From Nitriliruptoraceae bacterium (GTDB lineage Bacteria; Actinomycetota; Nitriliruptoria; Nitriliruptorales; Nitriliruptoraceae), in the NCBI GenBank assembly GCA_007131525.1, contig SLQK01000021.1:1-16114 (forward strand): 16,114 nucleotides of DNA, given 5' to 3'. Made by a program: the position numbers and the translations under genes. The notes under the pieces were generated by a model. The model saw nothing but the letters and a program-made list of their open reading frames with translations. It had not been told where the DNA came from and ran no database searches. Shown here piece after piece: positions 8,201-14,361 of this stretch; within the stretch, counting starts at the first letter, position 1, and every line of letters starts with the position of its first letter.

Positions 8201-8525
8201 CCCGGTCAGCCTCGGCGATGGTGTACCAGCGGGTCCGGTCGTCGAGGAGAACGTCGCGGAGCAGGGTGGTCTTCCCCCAGCCGGGCCCGGCGGTGACCGT
8301 GACGAGCCGACGGTCGACCAACAGCTCGCGACGTCCGGCCAGCGCAGGAGGAGCCCAGACCGCCGCAGGAGAGGGCGGCGGTCCCCATCCGCTGGACCGC
8401 GTCGCGATCGTCGCCTCCGTTCGTCGCAGCTGCTCCCGACCGAAGCGTAACGCTGCGTGGCGGCCTTGGTCGGACCCGGCCGGCGACGGGCCGGGTCCGG
8501 GGCTGCGGGCGACGCGCTGTGACAC
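5241..8525 (-). CDS. MalT-like STAND ATPase regulator with C-terminal winged helix and BTAD domain
   Basis: A 1094-residue putative transcription regulator. Seen: Walker A GPGWGKTT (80-87), Walker B RLILDDAH (128-135) and ATGGWPVGVRLA (216-227), the winged-helix-like segment typical of MalT/LAL ATPases. A long alanine-rich helical middle (about 350-830) looks like TPR repeats. From residue 841 there is an OmpR/SARP-type DNA-binding domain (ALGSFSASIDG, SRKARELVKALI, TREELGHLLWPD), and then a BTAD domain from about 940 to near the end. Known SARPs usually carry the DNA-binding and BTAD domains at the N-terminus; here they are C-terminal. By family logic a ligand or partner bound by the TPR region triggers ATP-dependent assembly and DNA binding. 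The only usable start is GTG 8525, which has no clear ribosome binding site; leucine 26 is a TTA codon. It is transcribed away from the LuxR-type regulator at 8641. The target genes are unknown. Confidence 0.88.
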   Translation of the reverse strand: MSQRVARSPGPGPSPAGSDQGRHAALRFGREQLRRTEATIATRSSGWGPPPSPAAVWAPPALAGRRELLVDRRLVTVTAGPGWGKTTLLRDVLLDDRTRWYTIAEADRDPERLGPELTGTWSDPDVRRLILDDAHLLLGCDSLDVVRDLITALPEDRQLVVSANRDLGLVDDRARGLGMVAEVDARDLALDLHVVADIVGQELSPDRALAARIADATGGWPVGVRLAVEALRDVAEPDRSAAVERVIGTTGAVGRYLRRVVASDQDRGVQELLARVYLLQGASAERLARLGGGRPAEEDDRLEVLLRRGLARPRPEDPATVELPPAVDRLVADHLLPELDRDSDLVTEVTEQLLAHGEVAVALDALTGAARSGPVARLLETHGRALLHAGHLRTVARAAERLPGELRTPAIESLQAEALAFQGEWAGALRCLEAIGPDDGGPLPTERATQLGLIHHTRGDLDAALAAYVRGPDDEDSPAFAGLLGWRATAHWLRGQLEDARSCAARAMDIATRHNDDRALAYAHTAAALVAASDGDRRANLSHYRQALAAASRGGDRLQQARILTNLGSHHLEEGRYADALEVTGEAIDLAEAQGFATLIGVARCNRSEALLSTGATDEAIADAERAREVFARIGARTEAYAHHVLAAARAERGELALARQAYEQALRLGAPGGDRQALVPAHLGLSWVLTGSDDDAAAAAIERARELDDGMAAAEVTAADAWVHLARGEIAAAAELAQTAEGLATSRGNRAAAASAITCRALTLADPRPLLEEALALWQELDAPLWITRLELARERHASGGGDRARVGELERRLAALGCPLERSVWAAQVLTGRDRTDRRVIRALGSFSASIDGQPVTASGWGSRKARELVKALIARSPRGVTREELGHLLWPDQPYDRISGRLSTALSLARTALVGGDGDRDASPIESEGTTVRLAPDRIEVDALAFRELAERGLRAVRDGAPDTARQLLLEAEELYGGDLFEDDPDLLWAEDRRAELRSLYLSVARTLAELLRSEDPEFAIRLLLRVLDRDGYDEPAHLNLAVALLRAGRHGEARRRYHLYRDRMAELDLPAVPFHELSAAVQPEPHRAAS
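8448..8450 (-). other. Lone TTA codon near the start of the BTAD regulator
   Basis: Codon 26 of the minus-strand regulator is TTA. By eye I found no other in-frame TTA in this gene or in the other genes of the window. It sits in an 11-bp odd palindrome, AGCGTAACGCT (8444-8454). In Streptomyces such codons put regulators under control of the bldA tRNA; whether that applies here is inference. Confidence 0.6.
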
Positions 8526-8640
8526 GACCGTGAGGTGGCTGAAAGGTCGGCTCGCATGCTGCGGGACGCAACGTCGGCGGCGGTCCGAGCGTCCTCACCG
8601 GCCTCGGCCGCCCACCGCACCGACCGAGGACGGGGGAACC
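8526..8640. promoter_or_regulatory. Shared divergent control region of the two STAND regulators
   Basis: These 115 bp separate the GTG starts of two oppositely transcribed regulators, so at least one promoter and probably an operator should lie here or just inside the coding ends. I see no convincing -35/-10 pair and no long dyad; TA-containing -10 hexamers are absent. The function rests on gene arrangement only. Confidence 0.5.
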
Positions 8641-11316
8641 GTGGAGCTGATGCACGCATCGCTGACCGCCGATGGTCGTGGCCTGGTCGACCGGGCCGAG
8701 CGCACCGTGGGCCGGGAACGCCTCCTGCAGCGGGTCGAACGGGAGCTCGTCGGTGCCCGCTCGGTCAGCCTGCGGGGTGGCCCGGGGGTGGGCAAGACCC
8801 GCGTCCTGGATGAGCTGCGCCGCCGACATGTCGGTCCGGTCCATGCCGTCACCTCACGCTCTGCCGATGCGTTGGCCGACATCGCCGACGAGGTGATGGT
8901 GCCGCCTGCCGGAGACCAGGCCGTCCTCGTCCTGGTCGACGACGCGGAGCTGCTGCCACGTCTCGACATCGCGCGGCTCCACGCCTGGCAGCAGCGGCCC
9001 TGGTGCCGTCTCGCCACCGCCGTCGCGACCGACGGTGCCGAGGCGTCACCGGCCGGTGCGTGGTGGCGGGGCGAACGCTGGCGGTGCCTGGACGTGGCAC
9101 CCCTGTCGCGTACCGCGACCGGCGAACTCCTGGCGCAGGTGTTGGGTGGCCCGGCGGAGCCCCGGCTGGTGCACGAGGTGTGGCGCCTGTCGGGGGGCAA
9201 CCCCGTCGCGGTCGGGGAGCTGGTCATCGATGCGCGCGAGACCGGTTGCATCGCACCGGGAGCCGACAGCTGGCGCCTGGTGGCGCCCCTGTCGCTGCGC
9301 CGCCTCACCAGCCTCCTCGGGGGGCGGCTGGAGGGGCTGAGTGCGGTCGCCCTGCACGATCTGCGGGTCCTGGCGGTGGCCTCTCCGCTGCCGATCCGGG
9401 CGGCGTCGTCCCTGGTCCATCCCCAGGGTGTCAGGGAGCTGGAGGCCCGGGGGCTGGTGCGCTTCCGATCCGGCGCGGGCGGCCGGAGCCTCGCCATCGT
9501 CGACGCCGTGCACGGTGAGGTGGTCCGTGCTGGCCTCCTCGGTGAGTCCCGCGTCCGGTTGCTCGGCGAGGTGGCCGCGGTGTTCGAGCGCCTCGAGCTC
9601 ACCGACCGCCGGCGGATCGACCTCGCCCAGTGGCGGCTCGAGCTCGGAGGCTGGTCGCCTCAGCGGTTGCATGAGGCTGCCGTCCTGGCCCGGGTCCACG
9701 GTGAGGTGGCCCTCGCTCACGATCTCGCGTCGGCTGCGGTCGCACTCGGCGCCGGGGCTGCCGCGGGCCGGTTGGCATCGCTGGGCGCGATCGAGCGGTG
9801 CGCCGGCGCGCCGGTCGAGCCCCGGTCCGGAGGGTCCACCACGGGGCGCGGCACCGAGGTGGCAGCGACCGAGGTGGCAGCGACCGAGGCGGCAGCGACC
9901 GAGGCGGCCGACGCTGCCGCGGCCGACGCCGACGCGCTGTTGGCGACGGCCCATGCCCGAGCCATCGGCGGTGGGAGGTGGGCAGCGGCGAGCGCGGACC
10001 TGCTGGCAGCCTCGCCGCGGGTCGCGGCCGATCGCCACGACGAGGTGGTGGCCTACGCCGCGCTCCTGTCCGCTCTCGGTGGGCAGATGGCCACGGCGCA
10101 GCGCACGTTGGCCGCCCTCGGCGACCTCGCCGCTCCCACGGCCGTCGGTGGGACGGCGGTGACGGACCCCGGGCCCGTGCTCGCCGCAGTGACCGACGCG
10201 GTCGTCGCGGCCGCCCGCGGCGAGCACGAGCGGGTCCTGGACGCCGTCGATCGGACCTCGGCGGCCTGGTCGCAGGGTGGTCCGGTGCTGCTGCCGATCG
10301 CCGAGCAGGTGCTCGCTGGTCTCGCGCTGCTGTCCGATGTCGAGCGTCCGCTGGGGGATCGCATCCTCGAGGCGGATGACGAGGTCGATCGCAGCCTGCG
10401 GCGGTTCGGAGCGGATACCGGCTGGTGGTACGCCGTCGACGCCTGGCTGCGGTGGCGGGCCGGTGACCTGGCCGGCGCCCGTCACCGCCTGGTGGCAGGG
10501 GTCATGGCCTGCCGGTCGGCGGATCCTCTCCGTCTGCGGGCCCGGCTGGTGGCCGACCTCGCGGTGCTCGCGGCGCTGACGGGCTCGGCGGTGGAGGCGG
10601 AGTGGCGCTTGGGCCAGGTCGGCGCCGACCGAGACGAGCACCCGGGGGTCGGCGAGCGCTGCCGGTTGGCGGAACTGCTGATCGGCGTCGTGCGGCACGA
10701 TGTCGCGGACCTCGGTCCGGGCCTGCTGGCGCTCGGTCGGTCCGCCGCCGCCGCGGGGCGGCCCCTGGACGCGGCCAGGTTCCTCCACCTCATCGCCCGT
10801 CTCGAAGCCTCAGCCGAGGACGCTGCCAGCGCAGCGGCCCTCGTGCTGGAGCAGGCCGGCTCGCACCCCGACGGCGCCGCTGTCGCCCGGCACCTGGCGG
10901 CCTGGGCTGCCGGTGACACCGCGGAGTTGGAGGCCGTCGCCCGGGCCTTCGCCCTCGACGGCCAGCGGCTGCTCGGGGCCGAAGCCGCCGCGCAGGCCGG
11001 TCGGTGCGGTGCGGGGGAGCGGGCGAGCGCCCTGGCCGGGGCGTTGCTGGCGGGCTGCTCGGATGCGAGCACCCCGGCGATGCTCGACGTCGAGGCGGTG
11101 GTGCTGAGCCCGCGCCGACGGGATGCCGCGGCGCTGGCCATGACCGGTGCTGACGGCCGCTCCGTCGCGGCCCGACTTGGGGTGTCGGTGCGCACCGTCG
11201 AGAACCACCTTGCCAGGGTGTACCGCGCGGTCGGGGTTGCTGGTCGACAGGAGCTCGCCGCCCTGTTCGATCCGGCTGTGGCGCCCTTCGCGGTGACCGA
11301 TGGAGGTTGCGGCTGA
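8641..11316 (+). CDS. LAL-like STAND ATPase regulator with C-terminal LuxR helix-turn-helix
   Basis: An 891-residue putative large ATP-binding LuxR-family regulator. Seen: Walker A GGPGVGKT (46-53), Walker B VLVLVDDAELL (95-105), WRLSGGNPVAVGEL (181-194), which matches the SGGNP motif of LAL/AfsR-type ATPases, a long alanine-rich helical middle probably built of TPR-like repeats, and a LuxR-type DNA-binding domain at about 822-876 containing SVAARLGVSVRTVENHLARVYRAVGV. The start chosen is GTG 8641 with GAGGA 10 bp and GGGGGA 3 bp upstream; an ATG three codons later (8650) is a close alternative. The frame stays open far upstream, but that part overlaps the divergent regulator and is not coding. 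A 15-bp tandem repeat expands a linker near residue 410. It is divergent from the BTAD regulator; a hairpin follows its stop. Ligand and regulon are unknown. Confidence 0.87.
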   Translation: MELMHASLTADGRGLVDRAERTVGRERLLQRVERELVGARSVSLRGGPGVGKTRVLDELRRRHVGPVHAVTSRSADALADIADEVMVPPAGDQAVLVLVDDAELLPRLDIARLHAWQQRPWCRLATAVATDGAEASPAGAWWRGERWRCLDVAPLSRTATGELLAQVLGGPAEPRLVHEVWRLSGGNPVAVGELVIDARETGCIAPGADSWRLVAPLSLRRLTSLLGGRLEGLSAVALHDLRVLAVASPLPIRAASSLVHPQGVRELEARGLVRFRSGAGGRSLAIVDAVHGEVVRAGLLGESRVRLLGEVAAVFERLELTDRRRIDLAQWRLELGGWSPQRLHEAAVLARVHGEVALAHDLASAAVALGAGAAAGRLASLGAIERCAGAPVEPRSGGSTTGRGTEVAATEVAATEAAATEAADAAAADADALLATAHARAIGGGRWAAASADLLAASPRVAADRHDEVVAYAALLSALGGQMATAQRTLAALGDLAAPTAVGGTAVTDPGPVLAAVTDAVVAAARGEHERVLDAVDRTSAAWSQGGPVLLPIAEQVLAGLALLSDVERPLGDRILEADDEVDRSLRRFGADTGWWYAVDAWLRWRAGDLAGARHRLVAGVMACRSADPLRLRARLVADLAVLAALTGSAVEAEWRLGQVGADRDEHPGVGERCRLAELLIGVVRHDVADLGPGLLALGRSAAAAGRPLDAARFLHLIARLEASAEDAASAAALVLEQAGSHPDGAAVARHLAAWAAGDTAELEAVARAFALDGQRLLGAEAAAQAGRCGAGERASALAGALLAGCSDASTPAMLDVEAVVLSPRRRDAAALAMTGADGRSVAARLGVSVRTVENHLARVYRAVGVAGRQELAALFDPAVAPFAVTDGGCG
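9856..9909 (+). repeat. 15-bp tandem repeat encoding EVAAT units
   Basis: The unit GAGGTGGCAGCGACC occurs at 9856-9870 and 9871-9885. A one-base variant follows at 9886-9900 and a partial unit runs to 9909. Being 15 bp it keeps the frame and encodes EVAAT-EVAAT-EAAAT-EAA, followed by an alanine/aspartate-rich stretch. It lies in the middle of the LuxR-type regulator, probably a flexible or helical linker prone to copy-number change. Confidence 0.9.
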
Positions 11317-11368
11317 CCGACGGACGCGGGGACCACTGTGACCGCGTGTGAGATGGGGATGGACGACG

Positions 11369-11402
11369 GACGCCCGGCGCGCCGGATGGTGCGCCGGGCG
11401 TC
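11369..11402 (+). terminator. Strong hairpin between convergent genes, probable bidirectional terminator
   Basis: Arms 11369-11383 and 11388-11402 pair over 15 positions (one G-T wobble, the rest Watson-Crick) around the loop GGAT; the core arms are GACGCCCGGCGC and GCGCCGGGCGTC. It lies 53 bp after the LuxR-type regulator stop and 78 bp from the lipoprotein stop on the other strand. There is no U-run, which is common for terminators in high-GC actinobacteria. The rest of the 163-bp gap shows nothing else. Confidence 0.75.
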
Positions 11403-11479
11403 GGCCGTGGGGGAGCTGCCTCAGCGGTCCTGGGGATCGCCGCCCGGGAGGCCGGGACCGGCGTGGCCAACCCGACGGC

Positions 11480-12085
11480 TCACTCGGTGGTGGGTTGGAC
11501 CAGCATGATGGACAGCAGCCCCTCGGTCTCGTCCTCGTCCATCATCAAGGTGACGGTGAGGGTGGAGGCGGGTTCGCCCTCGGTGGTCGCCAGGACCGCA
11601 CCCATCACGCCCGCCAGCATCGTCTGACGCTGGACCTCGTCCCAGGAGCCGGCGTCCATCCCAGCCTCGATGCTGTCCATCAGCGCCGCCCAGTCCCCCT
11701 CGATGGGGCCCTGCACCATCAGGCCACGGGTCCCGTCCTCGGTGAGATCGGTCACCGTCTGCGGGCGGAAGGACGCCGGCGGTGTGAACACCGCTGCGAG
11801 CTCCGCGGGCAGCTGGTCGATCTCGCCGGTGGTGACCGAGCCCTCCTCGGTGGTGATGGTGCTCCTGCCGGTCCCCTCGTCGACCTCCACCTCGAACACC
11901 TCGCCGTCCTCGCCACGGATCGCGAAGGAGCCACTGTCACGGTCGATCTCGACGCCGTCGACGCCGTCGATCCGTGACAGACCCCGCTCCACGACGCTGT
12001 CGACCGAGCAGCCGCTGAGGAGGAGGGCACCGAGGCTGAGCGTCGCCAGGGCACGGACGGGGCGCTGCCATCGTTGCGGGGCCAT
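11480..12085 (-). CDS. Small secreted lipoprotein of unknown function
   Basis: The product has 201 residues. The ATG at 12085 has a good ribosome binding site (GGAGGA, about 7 bp upstream), so the longer open frame to 12223 is not used. Seen: a positively charged N-terminus (QRWQRPVR), a hydrophobic stretch (ALATLSLGALLL) and a lipobox LLSGC with the lipidated cysteine at residue 26, so it should be cut by signal peptidase II and anchored outside the membrane. The mature part is acidic, with a repeated beta-like pattern (SGSFAIRGEDGEVFEVEVDEG, then TITTEEGSVTTGE), and ends in an acidic stretch MMDEDETEGL. I recognise no catalytic motif and no named domain. It is convergent with the LuxR-type regulator and divergent from the GDPD-PAP2 gene. 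Lipoprotein export is well supported; function is unknown. Confidence 0.85.
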   Translation of the reverse strand: MAPQRWQRPVRALATLSLGALLLSGCSVDSVVERGLSRIDGVDGVEIDRDSGSFAIRGEDGEVFEVEVDEGTGRSTITTEEGSVTTGEIDQLPAELAAVFTPPASFRPQTVTDLTEDGTRGLMVQGPIEGDWAALMDSIEAGMDAGSWDEVQRQTMLAGVMGAVLATTEGEPASTLTVTLMMDEDETEGLLSIMLVQPTTE

Positions 12086-12092
12086 GCTGGTT

Positions 12093-12097
12093 CCTCC
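12093..12097 (-). promoter_or_regulatory. Ribosome binding site of the lipoprotein gene
   Basis: On the minus strand GGAGG lies 7-8 bp before the ATG at 12085. It decides the start in favour of the short form, which places the signal sequence at the very N-terminus. Confidence 0.75.
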
Positions 12098-12138
12098 GGC
12101 TGCGGGACCGGCGCGCGTCGTCGGTCCGTCCTGGGTGC

Positions 12139-12144
12139 AGTATC
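12139..12144 (-). promoter_or_regulatory. Possible -10 element of the lipoprotein gene
   Basis: On the minus strand GATACT, preceded by TTGG, lies 54 bp upstream of the lipoprotein ATG. It is one of very few A/T-rich hexamers in the 202-bp divergent gap. No good -35 partner is visible, so this is weak. Confidence 0.3.
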
Positions 12145-12251
12145 CCAAGGGCAGCTGGCCCCCGGGAGGCGGGACCACCCACCGCATCGGCTGCTCCACG
12201 GGCCGTGCAGCGCGGGAGGTCACCCCCGGTGTGCGGTGCCGGGCGACTGAC

Positions 12252-12257
12252 TAGGGT
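12252..12257 (+). promoter_or_regulatory. Possible -10 element of the GDPD-PAP2 gene
   Basis: TAGGGT lies 30 bp before the GTG at 12288 and fits the TANNNT -10 pattern of actinobacteria. A TGTGCG hexamer 16 bp upstream is a poor -35. The ribosome binding site GGGAGG (12275-12280) follows at the right distance from the start. Confidence 0.35.
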
Positions 12258-12287
12258 CGGGCGTCCTCGGGACCGGGAGGGCACCAG

Positions 12288-14348
12288 GTGGACGCGACCA
12301 CGACCCCCGATCGGCCGGCGAGCTCCCGGCGCAGCCGGCGCTGGCTGCTGGTCGTCCTGGCGGCCCTGCTCGCGATGATCGGCGCAGCCTGGGCGCAGGG
12401 CGACCCGATCGACCCGGTCCCCCACTTCGCCGAGCGGGAGGTGTCGATCATCGCCCACGCGGGCGCCCAGGGGCACGCCCCGCCCAACACCATCGAGGCC
12501 TTCGACGCGGCGCTGGAGCTCGGTGCCGACACCCTCGAGATGGACCTGCAGGTCACCGCCGACGGCGAGGTGGCGACGATCCACGACGGCACCGTCGACC
12601 GCACCACCGACGGGGAGGGGCCGGTCAACGAGTTCACCCTGGCGGAGCTGCAGTCCCTGGACGCCGGTGCCACCTGGACCGCAGAGGACGGCAGCACACC
12701 CTTCGCTGGTCGCGGGGTCCGTCACGCCTCGCTCCGGGAGGTCCTGGAGCGCTACCCCGATACCCACCTGGTGATCGAGCTCAAGACCGACGGCGGCGAG
12801 GCCATCATCCAGCCGGTGATCGACCTGGTGGCCGAGTACGGCCGTGACGACGGCAACCTGACGATCGCCTCGTTCAGCGAGGACTACCTGGCGCCGGTCC
12901 GGGCCCAGCTCCCCGACGTCCCCACCAACATGCCCGAGTCGGAGACCTACGACTTCTACGTCCGGCAGCTGCTCGGTACCCACCCGTGGTGGAGCCCACC
13001 GGGCCAGCTGTTCCAGGTGCCGGAGTGGTTCGACGACCGGCTGGTGGTCACGCCCCGGTTCACCCGGGCCGCCGAGCGGCTCGGGATCGAGGTCCAGGTG
13101 TGGACGGTCAACGACCCGGAGCAGATGCACCGGCTCCTGGACGCCGGGGCCCACGCCATCCTCACCGACTACCCCGACCGGGTCGTCGACGTGCTCGAGG
13201 AGCGGGCGGCGGCCCGCTACGGCATCGTGCGCGGCCCCGACCCCACCCGCTACGACCGGCAGCTCGACCGGGCCGAGCGCCTGCAGGACACCGCCGCCTG
13301 GCTCACGCCGGTGTGGGCGGTGATCACCTTCCTCGGTGACGAGGAGTTCTACCTCCTGCTCCTGCCCCTGACCTACTGGGCGCTCAGCCGGAGGATCGGC
13401 CTGCGGTTGGGGGTGATGCTGCTGGTGAGCGCCAGCCTCAACGGTGTCCTCAAGCTGGCCTTCACCACGCCCCGTCCGTCCTTCCTGCGGCCGGAGCTCG
13501 CCGCCGTGAGCGAGACCAGCTTCGGGCTGCCCTCGGGGCACGCCCAGAACGCGACCGCCGTCTGGGGGGTGCTCGCGGCCAGCCTGCGATCCCGACCCGC
13601 CCGGGTCGCGCTGGTCCTGCTGATCGCCGCGATCGCCTGGTCCCGCATCCACCTCGGCGTCCACTTCCTCGAGGACATGGTCGTCGGGGTGTCGGTCGGG
13701 CTGGTGCTGCTGGCGCTGTTCCTGCTGCTCGAGCCCCGGGTGGTGCGGTGGTGGCAGCGCGTCGGGACCATGGAGCGCGTGCTCGCCTCGCTGGTGGCCG
13801 GCCTGGTCTGGATCGCCCCCGCAACGCTGCTGGCGGGGCGGCTGATCGGGGTCTCGTTCCCATGGCCCGGGGTCGAGGACGCGCCTGCGCTGACCGGCGC
13901 CAGCGGCGTGGTGACCGCTGCGGCGACCCTCTCGGGCTTCGGGATCGGGGTGGCCTGGCTGCAGGTCCGGGGTGGGTTCGACCACCGTGGCCCGGTGGCC
14001 CGTCGCGTCGGCCGGGTCCTGGTCGGGCTGGTGGGGGTGGCGGTGCTCTACCTCGGTCTCTCCGCCCTGTTCCCGAGCGGTGAGGGGCCGCTGGAGCTCA
14101 CCCTGCGGGCCCTGCGCTACGGACTGATCGGTGTCTGGGTCGGCGGGGTCGGCCCCTGGGTGTTCGTGCGGCTCGGGCTGGCCGACCGCGAGGTGGTGGC
14201 GGCGGACCCGGAGCACGCCGCCGCCACGGCGACCGCGGCCGACACCCCCGGGGTCAATGGGCGCGGGGGTCGCACCGGTCCCGACGGTCCGGGGGGTCCC
14301 CAGGGTCCCGACGGTCCCGACGGGGGTACCGTCGAGCCCCGACCGTGA
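12288..14348 (+). CDS. Membrane fusion of glycerophosphodiester phosphodiesterase and PAP2 phosphatase
   Basis: A 686-residue two-domain enzyme. GTG 12288 follows GGGAGG by 7 bp. Seen: a basic N-terminus and one TM segment (about 19-36); then a GDPD domain (52-305) with IAHAG (55-59), PPNT (65-68), LEMDLQ (83-88), IHDGTVDRTTDG (98-109), LVIELKTDG (161-169) and VQVWTVNDPEQM (269-280). Next is a PAP2 domain with TM helices and all three phosphatase signatures: K389-x6-RP (389-397), PSGH (415-418) and SRIHLGVHFLED (452-463). Several further TM segments follow, then a Gly-Pro-rich tail. GDPDs cleave glycerophosphodiesters to glycerol-3-phosphate and an alcohol; PAP2 enzymes dephosphorylate lipid phosphates. 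With an N-in anchor both active sites should face outward (inference). The usual HRG and PENT motifs are HAG and PPNT here, so GDPD activity is less certain than the fold. It is probably co-transcribed with the next gene, 13 bp downstream. Confidence 0.9.
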   Translation: MDATTTPDRPASSRRSRRWLLVVLAALLAMIGAAWAQGDPIDPVPHFAEREVSIIAHAGAQGHAPPNTIEAFDAALELGADTLEMDLQVTADGEVATIHDGTVDRTTDGEGPVNEFTLAELQSLDAGATWTAEDGSTPFAGRGVRHASLREVLERYPDTHLVIELKTDGGEAIIQPVIDLVAEYGRDDGNLTIASFSEDYLAPVRAQLPDVPTNMPESETYDFYVRQLLGTHPWWSPPGQLFQVPEWFDDRLVVTPRFTRAAERLGIEVQVWTVNDPEQMHRLLDAGAHAILTDYPDRVVDVLEERAAARYGIVRGPDPTRYDRQLDRAERLQDTAAWLTPVWAVITFLGDEEFYLLLLPLTYWALSRRIGLRLGVMLLVSASLNGVLKLAFTTPRPSFLRPELAAVSETSFGLPSGHAQNATAVWGVLAASLRSRPARVALVLLIAAIAWSRIHLGVHFLEDMVVGVSVGLVLLALFLLLEPRVVRWWQRVGTMERVLASLVAGLVWIAPATLLAGRLIGVSFPWPGVEDAPALTGASGVVTAAATLSGFGIGVAWLQVRGGFDHRGPVARRVGRVLVGLVGVAVLYLGLSALFPSGEGPLELTLRALRYGLIGVWVGGVGPWVFVRLGLADREVVAADPEHAAATATAADTPGVNGRGGRTGPDGPGGPQGPDGPDGGTVEPRP
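14259..14330 (+). repeat. Collagen-like Gly-X-Y tail of the GDPD-PAP2 protein
   Basis: Eight consecutive Gly-X-Y triplets (GRG, GRT, GPD, GPG, GPQ, GPD, GPD, GGT) end five residues before the stop. The DNA is built from GGTCCCGAC-like 9-mers, so it probably arose by slippage. It follows the last TM segment and is a short hydrophilic tail. Confidence 0.85.
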
Positions 14349-14361
14349 GCAGGAGCCCCGC

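Noticed and set aside
7780..8640. Upstream extension of the LuxR-type regulator to an ATG at 7780
   Set aside because: It would overlap the divergent BTAD regulator by about 750 bp, and its translation is Ser/Arg-rich shadow sequence; the ribosome binding site and conserved start of the ATPase support GTG 8641.
9046..10788. 580-codon minus-strand open frame within the LuxR-type regulator
   Set aside because: Antisense shadow of the regulator gene with biased Arg/Gly/Pro/Gln content and no domain.
12086..12223. Longer lipoprotein start at 12223
   Set aside because: It would bury the signal sequence 46 residues in; the ATG at 12085 has a strong ribosome binding site.
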